From Streptomyces oceani (GTDB taxonomy: Bacteria; Actinomycetota; Actinomycetes; Streptomycetales; Streptomycetaceae), in NCBI RefSeq assembly GCF_001751245.1, contig NZ_LJGU01000116.1:1-64000 (forward strand): 64,000 nucleotides of DNA, given 5' to 3'. The number at the start of each line of letters is the position of its first letter. The first letter of the stretch is position 1. This document shows, piece after piece, positions 8,336-19,520 of this stretch. A program made the position numbers and the translations under genes. Under the pieces are notes generated by a model, which did no database searches, was not told the DNA's origin, and saw only the letters and a list, made by a program, of their open reading frames with translations.

Positions 8336-9586
8336 ATGAACCAACTCCTGTCCCCGGAGCCGCAAGCCGCAGGGATCACGACGACCGCGTCAGCCGACGA
8401 GTCCGCACTGCCCGGCGCCCTGCCGGAAGCGCTCCGCACCGAACTGACCGCCTTCCGGCGGGACCTCCACATGCACCCCGAGTTGGGACACCAGGAGTTC
8501 CGTACGACGGCGGCGGTGAAGGCGCGGCTGGAGAGCGCTGGGCTCCAGCCGCGAGTGCTGGACACCGGGACCGGACTGGTGTGCGACATCGGTGGACCGG
8601 TGGGTGCCGGTGACGCCCTCGCGCTCCGCGCGGACATCGACGCGCTGCCGATCCCGGACACGAAGTCGGTGCCGTACCGTTCCACGGTCGCCGACCGCGC
8701 GCACGCCTGTGGACACGACGTGCACACCACCGTCGTGCTGGGTGCCGGGTTGCTGCTGGCCGAGTTGGCCGAGCAGGGGCTGCTGCCCCGGCCCGTCCGG
8801 TTGCTCTTCCAGCCCGCCGAGGAGGTGCTGCCCGGGGGCGCCACGGACGCGATCGACTGCGGGGTCCTGGACGGGGTCGGCCGGATCATCGCGGTGCACT
8901 GTGACCCCCGGGTGGACGCCGGCCGGATCGGCCTGCGGCAGGGTCCGATCACGGCGGCCTGCGACCGACTTGAGGTGGCACTCAGCGGCGCGGGCGGACA
9001 CACCGCGCGCCCACACCTGACCACCGACATGGTGACCGCCGCCGCCCAACTCGCCGTGGACGTGCCGGCGCTGCTTTCCCGCCGTGTCGACCCCCGCTCC
9101 GGCCTCTCGCTGACCTGGGGGCGGATCTCCTCCGGGCACGCCTGCAACGTCATCCCGCAGCGGGCCGAACTGTCCGGCACCCTGCGGTGCCTTGACCTGC
9201 CGGGCTGGCGGGACGCGCCCGACCTGGTGCACGCGGCGGTCGACGAGGTCGCGACGCTGTACGGGGCGAAGCCGGAGGTCAACTACGTGCGCGGGGTGCC
9301 GCCGGTGGTCAACGAGCCCGGCCCGACCCAGCTGCTGCACGACGCGATGGTGGCGCGCCGCGGCCCGTACGCCGTGGAGAACACCGAGCAGAGCCTCGGC
9401 GGCGAGGACTTCTCGTGGTATTTGGAGCACGTGCCCGGTGCTATGGCCCGGCTCGGCGTGCGTACGCCCGGCGAACGTTCCCGACACGACCTGCACCAGG
9501 GGGACTTCGACGCGGACGAGAACGCGATCGCGGTGGGGGTCGAGCTGTTCACCGCAGCCGCGCTGCTGGACGCCGGGCGGTGGTAG
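8336..9586 (+). CDS. M20 family amidohydrolase
   Basis: Protein of 416 residues. RRDLHMHPELGHQEF (residues 42-56), LRADIDALPI, HACGHDVHTTVVLG, LFQPAEEVLPGG and the C-terminal GGEDFSWYLEHVPG are the metal-binding and dimerisation motifs of M20/amidohydrolase (hippurate hydrolase, aminoacylase) enzymes. The family hydrolyses N-acyl amino acids or indole-3-acetyl conjugates in the cytoplasm using a di-metal site. Start ATG 8336 is six bases after TAGGCT (8324-8329), so it is leaderless. It stands alone; the following 457 bases hold no gene. Substrate unknown. Confidence 0.85.
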   Translation: MNQLLSPEPQAAGITTTASADESALPGALPEALRTELTAFRRDLHMHPELGHQEFRTTAAVKARLESAGLQPRVLDTGTGLVCDIGGPVGAGDALALRADIDALPIPDTKSVPYRSTVADRAHACGHDVHTTVVLGAGLLLAELAEQGLLPRPVRLLFQPAEEVLPGGATDAIDCGVLDGVGRIIAVHCDPRVDAGRIGLRQGPITAACDRLEVALSGAGGHTARPHLTTDMVTAAAQLAVDVPALLSRRVDPRSGLSLTWGRISSGHACNVIPQRAELSGTLRCLDLPGWRDAPDLVHAAVDEVATLYGAKPEVNYVRGVPPVVNEPGPTQLLHDAMVARRGPYAVENTEQSLGGEDFSWYLEHVPGAMARLGVRTPGERSRHDLHQGDFDADENAIAVGVELFTAAALLDAGRW

Positions 9587-10043
9587 GCCGGCCGTGACGC
9601 GCGGTGCTGGTGCCACGGGTGCCGCGCGCCGGCTCGGGAGCGCGTCGGCACGCGCGCGGTTCGGGTCCGTACGCGACGTACCCGGGCGTACGGGTACGCG
9701 CACGACCGCCAGAGGCTGTCCCGCAATCCCGGGGGCTCGCGTCGCTCAGTACGGCACCTCGCTGCCTTGCCGAATCGCCCACGTGCACCCGGTACGCGGA
9801 CGACGCGCCGCCTTGCCCTCCGTCCCCTCGGCCTACCGCCCTGGGGAGCCCCGACACCGAACGCCGCTGGCCGATCCGCCGGGGATCACGGAACAGCCCT
9901 TAGACACCGATCCGATAACGGCGTTCGCCGACACCTTTACGTGATATCTACGCGCGTTAATCTGAGGCCGATACGAGCGCGCCGGAAGAGGCGTGACAGC
10001 AGCGCCGGCAGAGGCGCTTCCTAGAGTCGAAGGGGACGTCCTC
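9587..10043. other. Intergenic stretch before the BMP lipoprotein gene
   Basis: These 457 bases contain only short overlapping frames with no recognisable protein. A GCGCGG...CCGCGC hairpin lies near 9599-9630, just after the amidohydrolase, and may terminate it. From about 9900 the sequence becomes AT-richer and carries the nucleoside operator (9948-9959) and a -10 TAATCT (9958-9963). Confidence 0.5.
9948..9959. promoter_or_regulatory. Nucleoside-regulon operator, copy 1 (imperfect)
   Basis: CTACGCGCGTTA matches 10 of 12 positions of the palindrome CTACGCGCGTAG seen at four other nucleoside genes. It overlaps the first two bases of the -10 hexamer TAATCT (9958-9963), so binding should block transcription of the BMP lipoprotein gene. 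Confidence 0.6.
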
Positions 10044-11081
10044 TTGCGTCGGGTACCCAAGCTTGCCGCCGCGATCAGCGCCGCCGCGGCACTCGCACTG
10101 ACAGCCACGGCCTGTGGCGAGAGTTCCACCGAGGCCAACAAGGACGAGGAGAAGGGCGTCGGGCTGGCCTTCGATGTCGGAGGCCGGGACGACCACTCCT
10201 TCAACGAGGCGGCGGCACGGGGTGCCGACAAGGCCAAGAAGAAGCTGGACGTCAACGTCGAGATGCTCACCGCGGGCAACAACGAGACCGAGGCGGACCG
10301 CGAGCAGCGGCTGACCTCGCTCGCCCAGGAGGGCTACAACCCCGTGATCGGGGTCGGCTTCAGCTACGGCAAGTCCATCGAGAAGGTGGCCAAGGAGTTC
10401 CCCGACACGACGTTCGGCCTGGTCGACGAGCGGGTGAAGGCCAAGAACGTGGACAGCATGATCTTCTCCGAGCACGAGGGTTCCTACCTCGCCGGTGTCG
10501 CCGCGGCGAAGAAGACCAAGAGCGACAAGGTCGGCTTCATCGGCGGGGTGAACAACGCGCTCATCCAGAAGTTCGAGGCGGGCTTCGCGCAGGGTGTCAA
10601 GGACACCGACCCGAAGATCAAGCTGACCCGTCAGTACCTCTACCCGAACAACGACAAGGGCTTCAACGACCCCGCCGCCGCCAAGGAGAAGGCGAAGGGG
10701 ATGCTGGACCGCGGTGTTGACGTGATCTACACGGCCGCGGGTCAGTCCGGTGCCGGCTCGATCGAGGCGATCAACGCGAAGAAGGGCGCCTGGGCGATCG
10801 GCGTCGACTCGGACCAGTACAAGCAGCCCGGGTTGAAGGAGTACAAGGAGTCGATCCTGACCTCCGTGGTCAAGAACGTCGACGTGGCGGTGTTCGAGCT
10901 GATCAAGAGCGTCGAGGACGGCGACCCGATCACCGGGATCAACGAGTACACGCTCAAGGAGGACGGTGTCCGCCTGACCACCTCCGGTGGCTTCATCGAC
11001 GACATCATGCCGGACATCGAGAAGGCCAAGAAGAAGATCGCCAGCGGCGAGGTCAAGGTCAGCCCGACCCCGAAGAAGTAG
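10044..11081 (+). CDS. BMP family nucleoside-binding lipoprotein
   Basis: Protein of 345 residues. A lipoprotein signal peptide (LRRVPKLAAAISAAAALAL, lipobox LTATAC) is followed by a BMP/PnrA-like substrate-binding fold: GLAFDVGGRDDHSFNEAA, VIGVGFSYGKSIEKVA, GFIGGVNNALIQKFEAGF, YTAAGQSGAGSIEA. It captures nucleosides outside the membrane for the ABC importer encoded downstream. TTG 10044 is preferred because AAGGGGA (10030-10036) sits seven bases upstream and the signal peptide then has a normal length; GTG 9993 would add 17 residues. A hairpin at 11089-11126 right after the stop probably limits read-through, allowing more binding protein than transporter. Confidence 0.9.
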   Translation: MRRVPKLAAAISAAAALALTATACGESSTEANKDEEKGVGLAFDVGGRDDHSFNEAAARGADKAKKKLDVNVEMLTAGNNETEADREQRLTSLAQEGYNPVIGVGFSYGKSIEKVAKEFPDTTFGLVDERVKAKNVDSMIFSEHEGSYLAGVAAAKKTKSDKVGFIGGVNNALIQKFEAGFAQGVKDTDPKIKLTRQYLYPNNDKGFNDPAAAKEKAKGMLDRGVDVIYTAAGQSGAGSIEAINAKKGAWAIGVDSDQYKQPGLKEYKESILTSVVKNVDVAVFELIKSVEDGDPITGINEYTLKEDGVRLTTSGGFIDDIMPDIEKAKKKIASGEVKVSPTPKK

Positions 11082-11088
11082 CGTCCCG

Positions 11089-11126
11089 CGGTCGTCCGGG
11101 CGGGCCACGTGCCACCCGGGCGACCG
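11089..11126 (+). terminator. Hairpin after BMP lipoprotein gene
   Basis: CGGTCGTCCGGG (11089-11100) can pair with CCCGGGCGACCG (11115-11126), a 12-bp stem with one G-T wobble and a 14-base loop. It begins eight bases after the stop codon. There is no U-tract, as is common in Streptomyces. Confidence 0.55.
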
Positions 11127-11246
11127 TGCTGCTTCCGGTTCGTGGTTCGTGCGCCGGGCTGGTACGGGAGCCCGTCACCCGTATCGCGTTCGCCGGCTGG
11201 TGCCCCACACACCGGCCGTCAGCGTGCTCGCGCGCACCGTCCGTGA

Positions 11247-11260
11247 GCTACGCGCGTAGC
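11247..11260. promoter_or_regulatory. Nucleoside-regulon operator, copy 2 (perfect)
   Basis: GCTACGCGCGTAGC is a perfect 14-base palindrome. A -10 hexamer TAGCGT lies at 11276-11281; with a 17-base spacer the -35 would fall at 11253-11258, inside the palindrome. It should control the ABC transporter-cdd-deoA operon. Confidence 0.65.
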
Positions 11261-11335
11261 GGCCAGGCGACGCGATAGCGTCACCGTGGCCAGTCCCAGG
11301 CCCACCCCGCTCCTTCATCCCGAGGAGAGTGCGTC

Positions 11336-12990
<1,655 letters not shown>

Positions 12991-12994
<4 letters not shown>

Positions 12995-14106
12995 AGAAGC
13001 TCGACAAGAACAAGCTGGCCCTCGCCATCGCGGCACCGTTGCTCGCCGTGGTCGCCGCAGTCCTGATCACCTCGCTGATCATCCTGGCCACCGGCGACGA
13101 TCCACTCCTCGCCTACCAGGTGATGCTGGAGTTCGGCTCGAAGAGCGACAGCCAGGTCTGGATCATCGACAAGTCCATCACGTACTACCTCTCCGCCCTC
13201 GCGGTCGCCATCGGCTTCCGGATGAACCTGTTCAACATCGGGGTCGACGGTCAGTACCGGATCGCCGCGTTCTTCGCCGCCGTCGTCGGCGGCGCGCTGA
13301 CCCTGCCCGGGTTCCTGCAGATCCCGGTGATCATCCTGGTGGCGATGACCGTCGGCGCCCTCTGGGCCGGCATCGCGGGCCTGCTGAAGGTCACCCGCGG
13401 CGTCAGCGAGGTCATCACGACGATCATGCTGAACTTCACCGCCGGCTCGTTGATCGGCTACTTCCTCCAGGAAGGCCGGCTCGCGGAGAAGGACGGCAAC
13501 ATCTTCCACACTCCGAACATCCCGGAGTCCAGCCACTTCTTCACCTTCCCGACCACTCCGGACCCGGTCGACGGCTTCATCGTGATCGCCGTACTCGTCG
13601 GTGCCGTCTACTGGTTCGTGCTCAACCGCACCCGCTTCGGCTTCGACCTGCGGGCGGTCGGCAGCTCCCAGTCCGCGGCGGAGGCCAGCGGCGTCAGCGT
13701 GAAACGCATGGTGCTCACCTCGATGGTGCTCTCCGGTGCCGCCGCCGGCCTGGTGGGGATGCCGACACTGCTCGGCGACTCGTACAACTACGGCAACGAC
13801 TTCCCGACCGGCATCGGCTTCACCGGCATCGCCCTCGCGTTGCTCGGCCGCAACCACGCCGTCGGGATGGCCTTCGCCGCGCTGCTCTGGGGCTTCCTGG
13901 ACCGTACGGGCAGCCAGCTGGAGATCGAGGGATTCGCCCAGGAGATCGTCGAGGTGATGAAGGGCGTCATCGTGTTGAGCGTCGTCATCGCCTACGAACT
14001 CGTACGGCGCTACGGCCTCCGGAAGCAGCAGCGCGAGGTGGGCGCTGAACTCGCCGCCCAGAGCGCGGGGGACGGTACGAACGACAAGGCGGGGGTGTCC
14101 GCATGA
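12991..14106 (+). CDS. Nucleoside ABC transporter permease 1
   Basis: Protein of 371 residues, ATG overlapping the ATPase stop (ATGA). Multiple hydrophobic helices are visible from residue 8 on (ALAIAAPLLAVVAAVLITSL). GFRMNLFNIGVDGQYRIAAF and GVSEVITTIMLNFTAGSLIGY are conserved in the BPD_transp_2 family of sugar/nucleoside importers (YufP-like). It forms half of the membrane channel with the next gene product. The C-terminal 35 residues are hydrophilic and cytoplasmic. Coupled translation with both neighbours shows a single operon. Confidence 0.92.
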
Positions 14107-15407
14107 GCACGAACATCTCGGCCAGGATTCAGGGCGCGCTCAGCAGCGCGAACAAGCCCGGCGGCACGAAAGGGGACGACCGGCGGAAGCTGTCGTACCC
14201 GATGGTGCTGCTGATCATCGCGGGCGCGCTGCTCTTCCTCTCCACGTTGCGCGTCATCACCGGCGTCGACAACCTCACCAGCTTCGGGCAGTACTCCGCC
14301 GCGCTCGGCTGGGCCGTCCCCATCGGACTCGCCGGCCTCGGCGGCCTGTGGGCGGAACGCGCCGGCGTCATCAACATCGGCCTCGAGGGCATGATGATGC
14401 TCGGCACCTTCGCCGCCGGCTGGATCGGCTGGCAGTACGGGCCGTGGGCCGCCGTCGGCGCGGGCATCATCGGCGGCGCGCTCGGCGGCCTGCTGCACGC
14501 GATCGCCACCGTCACCTTCGGCGTGGACCACATCGTCTCCGGTGTCGCCATCAACATCCTCGCCCTGGGCGTGGTGCAGTTCCTCGCCAAGATCTGGTTC
14601 GGCAGCCCCGGCAGTCCGGCCTCCGAGGCGGGCGGGAACGACAAGCAGTCACCACCCATCGACGATATGCCGACGTTCACGGTGCCCGTACTCGCCGACT
14701 GGCTGGCGGACATCCAGAAGCAGGAGTGGTTCCTGATCTCGGACACCGCCGGCATCCTGCGTGCCGGGGTCGACAACGTCTCCTGGGTGACGCTGCTCGC
14801 GGTGGTGCTCTTCGTCGGCACCTTCTTCATGCTGTGGCGCTCGCCCTTCGGGCTGCGGCTGCGCTCGTGCGGTGAGAACCCGCTCGCCGCCGAGTCGTTG
14901 GGCGTCAACGTCTACAAGTACAAGTACGCCGCGGTGGTCGTCTCCGGCGCGCTGGCCGGTCTCGGCGGCGCCTTCCTCGCGGTCTACGTCCACCACTACC
15001 AGGAGAACCAGACCGGCGGTCGGGGCTACATCGGCCTCGCCACGATGATCTTCGGTAACTGGCGGCCCGGTGGAGTCGGCGTCGGCGCCGGCCTGTTCGG
15101 CTTCATGGAAGCCTCCCAACTGCGCGGTGGCGGCCCCACCATCCACGCTCTGCTGCTCGTCGGCGCGGTGCTGCTGGCCGGGTACGCCGTCTGGAAGCTG
15201 CGCAGCGGCGCCCGGATGACCGCGACGGTGGCGCTCGCCGCCGCGCTGCTCATCGCGATCTGGTACGCGGCCTCGGACACCGTGCCGATGGAGCTCGTCG
15301 AGGCGAGCCCGTACGTCACCACCCTGCTCGTACTCTCCCTGGCGGCGCAGCGATTGCGCGCACCGAAGGCCATCGGCAAGGCGTATCGCAGAGGGCAGGG
15401 GACATGA
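14103..15407 (+). CDS. Nucleoside ABC transporter permease 2
   Basis: Protein of 434 residues starting in an ATGA overlap. WAERAGVINIGLEGMMMLGTF and GVDHIVSGVAINILALGVVQF are BPD_transp_2 permease motifs (YufQ-like). About ten membrane segments are visible, including two extra C-terminal ones near residues 340-410. A hydrophilic loop at residues 175-205 (GSPGSPASEAGGNDKQSPP) lies between helices. Together with permease 1 it forms the importer pore. Its stop overlaps the cytidine deaminase ATG, tying uptake to salvage. Confidence 0.92.
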   Translation: MSTNISARIQGALSSANKPGGTKGDDRRKLSYPMVLLIIAGALLFLSTLRVITGVDNLTSFGQYSAALGWAVPIGLAGLGGLWAERAGVINIGLEGMMMLGTFAAGWIGWQYGPWAAVGAGIIGGALGGLLHAIATVTFGVDHIVSGVAINILALGVVQFLAKIWFGSPGSPASEAGGNDKQSPPIDDMPTFTVPVLADWLADIQKQEWFLISDTAGILRAGVDNVSWVTLLAVVLFVGTFFMLWRSPFGLRLRSCGENPLAAESLGVNVYKYKYAAVVVSGALAGLGGAFLAVYVHHYQENQTGGRGYIGLATMIFGNWRPGGVGVGAGLFGFMEASQLRGGGPTIHALLLVGAVLLAGYAVWKLRSGARMTATVALAAALLIAIWYAASDTVPMELVEASPYVTTLLVLSLAAQRLRAPKAIGKAYRRGQGT

Positions 15408-15892
15408 CAGACGGCACTGCGGACCGTCCCGGCCGGCCGGCCGGCGGCAGCGACAGCGCGGGCGGCACCGATGGCACGGGTGCGACCGCCGGGCGGTCGG
15501 CGACCGGCATCGACTGGACGGATCTGCGGACGCGGGCCCGGGACGCGATGTCCCGGGCCTACGCCCCGTACTCCGGATTTCCGGTGGGCGCCGCCGCGCT
15601 CGTCGACGACGGCCGGACGGTCTCCGGATGCAACGTGGAGAACGCAGCGTACGGCGTGGCCCTGTGCGCCGAGTGCGGCCTGGTGTCCACGCTGGCCGCG
15701 ACCGGCGGTGGCCGCCTCGTCGCGTTCACCTGCTGCGACCGGAACGGGGAGTTGCTGATGCCCTGCGGTCGCTGCCGACAGCTGCTGTGGGAGCATGGCG
15801 GTCCCGGTCTGCTCGTCGATACGGCACGTGGTGTCCGCCCCCTGGCCGAACTTCTCCCGGACGCCTTCGGCCCCGCCGACCTGGGTCGCTGA
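15404..15892 (+). CDS. cdd: Cytidine deaminase
   Basis: Protein of 162 residues; ATGA overlap with permease 2. Zinc ligands and catalytic Glu are in the CAE motif (GVALCAECG, near residues 87-95) and PCGRCRQLL (near 122-130); YAPYSGFPVGAA and NVENAAYG bind the nucleoside. It deaminates cytidine and deoxycytidine to uridine and deoxyuridine, so imported pyrimidines can enter the phosphorolysis step of the next gene. A 35-residue Gly/Thr/Ala-rich head precedes the domain and is absent from most homologues, which are about 130 residues long. Confidence 0.95.
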   Translation: MTDGTADRPGRPAGGSDSAGGTDGTGATAGRSATGIDWTDLRTRARDAMSRAYAPYSGFPVGAAALVDDGRTVSGCNVENAAYGVALCAECGLVSTLAATGGGRLVAFTCCDRNGELLMPCGRCRQLLWEHGGPGLLVDTARGVRPLAELLPDAFGPADLGR

Positions 15893-15971
15893 CCGGGCCG
15901 GCCCGGGTCGTCGACCGGCGTGCGTCCGACCGGCGCGCGCCCGACCGGCGTGCGCCCCGACCGGGCCCGAC
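15893..15971. repeat. Imperfect direct repeats of about 15 bases
   Basis: Between cdd and deoA the unit CGACCGGCGTGCG or close variants recurs four times (CGACCGGCGTGCGTC, CGACCGGCGCGCGCC, CGACCGGCGTGCGCC, CGACCGGGCCCGACT). No protein is evident here. It separates deoA from the coupled upstream genes by 114 bases. Confidence 0.6.
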
Positions 15972-16006
15972 TCCCGGGCCCGCCCCTCACCTAGGAGCCG
16001 AGCCCC

Positions 16007-17278
16007 ATGGACGCGATTTCCGTCATCCGCGCGAAGCGGGACGATCAGGCACTCACCGATGCCCAGATCGACTGGGTCATCGACGCCTACACGCGCGGCG
16101 AGGTCGCCGACGAACAGATGTCGGCCCTGGCCATGGCGATCCTGCTGAACGGCATGTCCCGGGCCGAGATCGCCCGTTGGACGGCGGCGATGATCGCCTC
16201 CGGGGAGCGGATGGACTTCTCTCCGCTCAGCCGACCCACCGCCGACAAGCACTCCACCGGCGGCGTGGGCGACAAGATCACCCTCCCACTGGCGCCGCTC
16301 GTCGCCGCCTGCGGAGCGGCCGTGCCCCAACTGTCCGGTCGCGGACTGGGCCACACCGGCGGCACCCTGGACAAGCTGGAGTCCATCCCCGGCTGGCGGG
16401 CCACCCTCAGCAACCCGCGGATGATGGAGATCCTCGCCGACAGCGGCGCCGTCATCTGCGCGGCCGGCGACGGGCTGGCACCGGCCGACAAGAAGCTCTA
16501 CGCCCTGCGGGACGTCACCGGCACCGTCGAGTCGATCCCGCTGATCGCCTCGTCCATCATGAGCAAGAAGATCGCGGAGGGCACCGGTTCGCTGGTGCTG
16601 GACGTCAAGGTCGGCTCCGGCGCCTTCATGAAGAACCTGGACGACGCCCGCGAACTCGCCGCCACCATGGTCGCCCTGGGCACCGACCACGGCGTACGCA
16701 CCACCGCGTTGCTGACCGACATGTCCACGCCGCTCGGCCTCACCGCCGGCAACGCCCTGGAGGTGCGCGAGTCGCTGCACGTCCTCGCCGGCGGCGGTCC
16801 CAAGGACGTCGTCGAGCTGACCCTCGCCCTGGCCCGCGAGATGCTGGACGCCGCCGGGCTGTCGGACGCCGACCCGGAGAAGGCACTGGCCGACGGTTCC
16901 GCCATGGACCAGTGGCGCCGCATGATCAGCGCCCAGGGCGGCGACCCGGACGCCCCGTTGCCGCTGGCCCGCGAGCAGCACATGGTGCCGGCGCCCACGG
17001 ACGGCACCCTGACCCGACTCGACGCGTACGCCGTCGGACTGGCCGCCTGGCGGCTCGGCGCCGGCCGGGCCCGCAAGGAGGACCCGGTGCAGGCGGGCGC
17101 CGGTGTCGAACTGCACGCCAAGCCGGGCGAGGAGGTGGTGGAGGGCCAGCCGCTGCTGACCCTCCACACGGACACCCCGGAGCGGTTCGACACCGCCCTG
17201 GCCGCGCTGGAGGGCGCGTACGAGGTGGGTACGCCGACGGCGCGGCCGTCGTCCATCGTGCTGGACCGGGTCGACTGA
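16007..17278 (+). CDS. deoA: Thymidine phosphorylase
   Basis: Protein of 423 residues. KHSTGGVGDKITLPLAPLVA (residues 81-100) is the phosphate-binding loop, SGRGLGHTGGTLDKLESIPG the family signature, and the C-terminal domain (VGLAAWRLGAGRARKEDPVQ) is the pyrimidine phosphorylase C-terminal domain. It splits thymidine and deoxyuridine to base and deoxyribose-1-phosphate, feeding deoC elsewhere in the window. Start ATG 16007 follows TAGGAG (15992-15997). Same direction as the importer and cdd; probably the last gene of that operon. Confidence 0.95.
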   Translation: MDAISVIRAKRDDQALTDAQIDWVIDAYTRGEVADEQMSALAMAILLNGMSRAEIARWTAAMIASGERMDFSPLSRPTADKHSTGGVGDKITLPLAPLVAACGAAVPQLSGRGLGHTGGTLDKLESIPGWRATLSNPRMMEILADSGAVICAAGDGLAPADKKLYALRDVTGTVESIPLIASSIMSKKIAEGTGSLVLDVKVGSGAFMKNLDDARELAATMVALGTDHGVRTTALLTDMSTPLGLTAGNALEVRESLHVLAGGGPKDVVELTLALAREMLDAAGLSDADPEKALADGSAMDQWRRMISAQGGDPDAPLPLAREQHMVPAPTDGTLTRLDAYAVGLAAWRLGAGRARKEDPVQAGAGVELHAKPGEEVVEGQPLLTLHTDTPERFDTALAALEGAYEVGTPTARPSSIVLDRVD

Positions 17279-17469
17279 AGGGGGAGGGCGAGGCGGCGTG
17301 CCGTGCCGGGCGCCCGTGCTGATCGGCGGGGCCGACCGACACGTCTGGCTGGTGGGGCGCGCGGCTCGGCAGCGCGCGCGGCGCTCGTACGGGTGAACGT
17401 CCGCGATAGACCTGTGCGGGCGCGAGTGGGCAGGATGGTGTCGGTGACGCACCTGTAGAGGAGACCGCC

Positions 17470-18060
17470 ATGACCGCACTCACCGTCGACCATGTGCCGG
17501 ACAACGGCCGCGGTTGGGACGACCTCGTCCGTATCTGGGAGGAGACGGACGCACCCGAGGGCTGCAAGGTGGAGATCATTGAGGGGATCGTCACCGTGGC
17601 ACCACCGCCCGCCAACACGCACAATCTCGCTGCTGCCAGGTTGCAGCGACAGCTCTATGCCAAGCTCTCGGACGACTGGGAGATCGTCCAGACCCAGGGG
17701 ATCACCGTTCCCGGCCGAAGCGGGCTCTATATCCCCGACCTGGCGGTCATCCCGGCAGCCGCTCTGGAAGCCCCCGGCCACCGGGTGGCAGCCGAGGAAG
17801 CACGGCTCGTCGTGGAGATCACCTCGCGGGACAACGCCAATCACGACCGGGTGGCCAAGGCGCACGGCTACGCCCAGGCCGAGGTCCCGCTGTATCTGCT
17901 CCTCGACCCCTGGCACTCGGGCAGACCCACGGCCACCCTGTTTGGCGAGCCGGAGGGCGGCACGTACCGGATGCTGGAGTCGGTCGAGTACGGCGCGACG
18001 CTGGCGCTGCCCGAACCGTTCGACCTGAAGATCGACACCGGGACGCTCCCGACGGGCTGA
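17470..18060 (+). CDS. Uma2 family endonuclease-like protein
   Basis: Protein of 196 residues. The PD-(D/E)XK-type core is visible: GCKVEIIEGIVTV, YIPDLAVIP (Asp) and VVEITSRDNANHDRVAKAHGY (Glu-x-Ser, His, Lys). Uma2/DUF820 proteins are abundant in Streptomyces and cyanobacteria; some are predicted restriction-like nucleases but their cellular role is poorly known. Start ATG 17470 has GAGGAG (17459-17464) upstream. It stands alone between deoA and the P450 gene, and may be a lineage-specific insertion. Confidence 0.85.
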   Translation: MTALTVDHVPDNGRGWDDLVRIWEETDAPEGCKVEIIEGIVTVAPPPANTHNLAAARLQRQLYAKLSDDWEIVQTQGITVPGRSGLYIPDLAVIPAAALEAPGHRVAAEEARLVVEITSRDNANHDRVAKAHGYAQAEVPLYLLLDPWHSGRPTATLFGEPEGGTYRMLESVEYGATLALPEPFDLKIDTGTLPTG

Positions 18061-18157
18061 CGGCGCACGGCGCCGGGCGCGGGAGCGTCCGGCGCGGACA
18101 GTTGAACCAGGGTCGGGCGCCGTTCCGCAGCGTCCCCAGGCGCGGTACCGTCAGCCG

Positions 18158-19342
18158 GTGGTGTTCGACTCGGACGATCCGGACTTCCTCGCCGACCCCT
18201 ACCCGACGTTCGCCGCGGTGCGGGAGCGCGCTCCGGTGCACTGGCACGACGGCCTCGGGCTCCCGGTGGCGGTATCGCACGCGGCGGCTTCCGAGGTGCT
18301 GCGCGACCGCTCGGCCGGGCGCATCTGGACGGACAAGCAGCCCGCCTCCGCCTTCCCCGCCTTCAACCTGCTGCACCGCAACTCACTGCTGGAGACGGAG
18401 CCGCCCCGGCACACGCGGTTGCGCCGGCTGATCTCCACCGCGTTCGCCCGTGGGCATACCAACCGGCTGGAGCCGTGGGTCCGTGCGGTGGCGGGACAGC
18501 TGGTCGAGGGGATGGCGGCGGCCATCGAGACGGACGGCTCGGCGGACCTGCTGGAGCATCTGGCCGCGCCCTTGCCGGTCGAGGTGATCGCGGAACTGCT
18601 CGGCGTACCAGCGGCGGACCGGCCACGGCTGCAGCCCTGGTCCAACGCGATCGTGAAGATGTACGAGTACGGGCTGCCGCCCGAGGGGCAGGCGACCGCT
18701 GAACGAGCCGCCGCTGAGTTCGTCGACTACCTCCGGGCCTTGGCCGCGGCCCGTACCAGCGAGCCGGGCGACGACCTGATCAGCGACCTGGTGTCGGTGC
18801 GCGACGGTTCGGACCGGCTCACCGACGACGAACTGGTCGGCACTGCGGTGTTGTTGCTGATGGCCGGTCACGAGGCGACGGTGAACGTCATCGGCAACGG
18901 GTCGCTGGCCCTGCTGCGTCACCGCGACCAGTGGGAGCGGCTGGTGGCCTCGCCCTCGCTGTTGCCCACCGCGGTCGAGGAACTCATCCGGTTCGACGCC
19001 CCTCTCCAGCTCTTCGAACGCACCGCCACCGAGGCGACGTCGGTGGCCGGCTACGAACTCGCGGCGGGCGATCGCATCGCCGCGCTGCTCGGGGCGGCGG
19101 CCCGCGACCCGGCCGCGTTCGACGAGCCCGACCAGCTCGACATCGGGCGTTCGCCCAATCCGCACCTCGGCTTCGGAGGTGGCATCCACTACTGCGTCGG
19201 CGCCCCGCTGGCCCGGGTGGAGATCGCCGCGGCTCTCGAGGCGCTCGTCACCCGGCTGCCGGGGCTGCGGTTGGCCGGAGTGCCGGAGCGGAGGCAGGAG
19301 TTCGTGATCCGTGGGCTGCGCACGCTCCCGGTGACGGCGTAG
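18158..19342 (+). CDS. Cytochrome P450
   Basis: Protein of 394 residues, typical for bacterial class I P450s. LLLMAGHEATVN is the I-helix oxygen-activation motif, EELIR the ExxR, and FGGGIHYCVGAPLAR the heme loop with the Cys ligand. ETEPPRHTRLRRL is the C-helix heme propionate contact. It is a soluble mono-oxygenase needing ferredoxin partners, none of which is adjacent. GTG 18158 starts the seventh base after TACCGT (18146-18151), indicating leaderless transcription. The substrate cannot be predicted; no biosynthetic cluster surrounds it. Confidence 0.95.
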   Translation: MVFDSDDPDFLADPYPTFAAVRERAPVHWHDGLGLPVAVSHAAASEVLRDRSAGRIWTDKQPASAFPAFNLLHRNSLLETEPPRHTRLRRLISTAFARGHTNRLEPWVRAVAGQLVEGMAAAIETDGSADLLEHLAAPLPVEVIAELLGVPAADRPRLQPWSNAIVKMYEYGLPPEGQATAERAAAEFVDYLRALAAARTSEPGDDLISDLVSVRDGSDRLTDDELVGTAVLLLMAGHEATVNVIGNGSLALLRHRDQWERLVASPSLLPTAVEELIRFDAPLQLFERTATEATSVAGYELAAGDRIAALLGAAARDPAAFDEPDQLDIGRSPNPHLGFGGGIHYCVGAPLARVEIAAALEALVTRLPGLRLAGVPERRQEFVIRGLRTLPVTA

Positions 19343-19520
19343 CCGGGGCACGCCGTGCCGACCACCGTACGGCCGTTTCGTCCCGGCGACGCCGCGCGGG
19401 ACGTCCGCGAGAGACCGAGTCCGGCCTCGACCACGTCCTACGCAAGCGCCTCCCTGCCCCCGCGTGACCTGACGGGACAGCCCGCGGCCAACCCCGGGGA
19501 CTCCGGCCGCCCCGATCCCC

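Noticed and set aside
9604..9903. Short plus-strand frame between the amidohydrolase and BMP genes
   Set aside because: Low-complexity Arg/Ala/Pro product without ribosome site; several other frames overlap it equally well.
15026..17479. 817-residue frame on the minus strand opposite permease 2, cdd and deoA
   Set aside because: It is the antisense shadow of three well-supported genes; its product is Arg/Gly/His-rich with no recognisable domain.
17470..19342. Uma2 and P450 genes as a mobile island
   Set aside because: No integrase, transposase, repeat or tRNA flank was seen, and GC content and codon use look like the neighbours.
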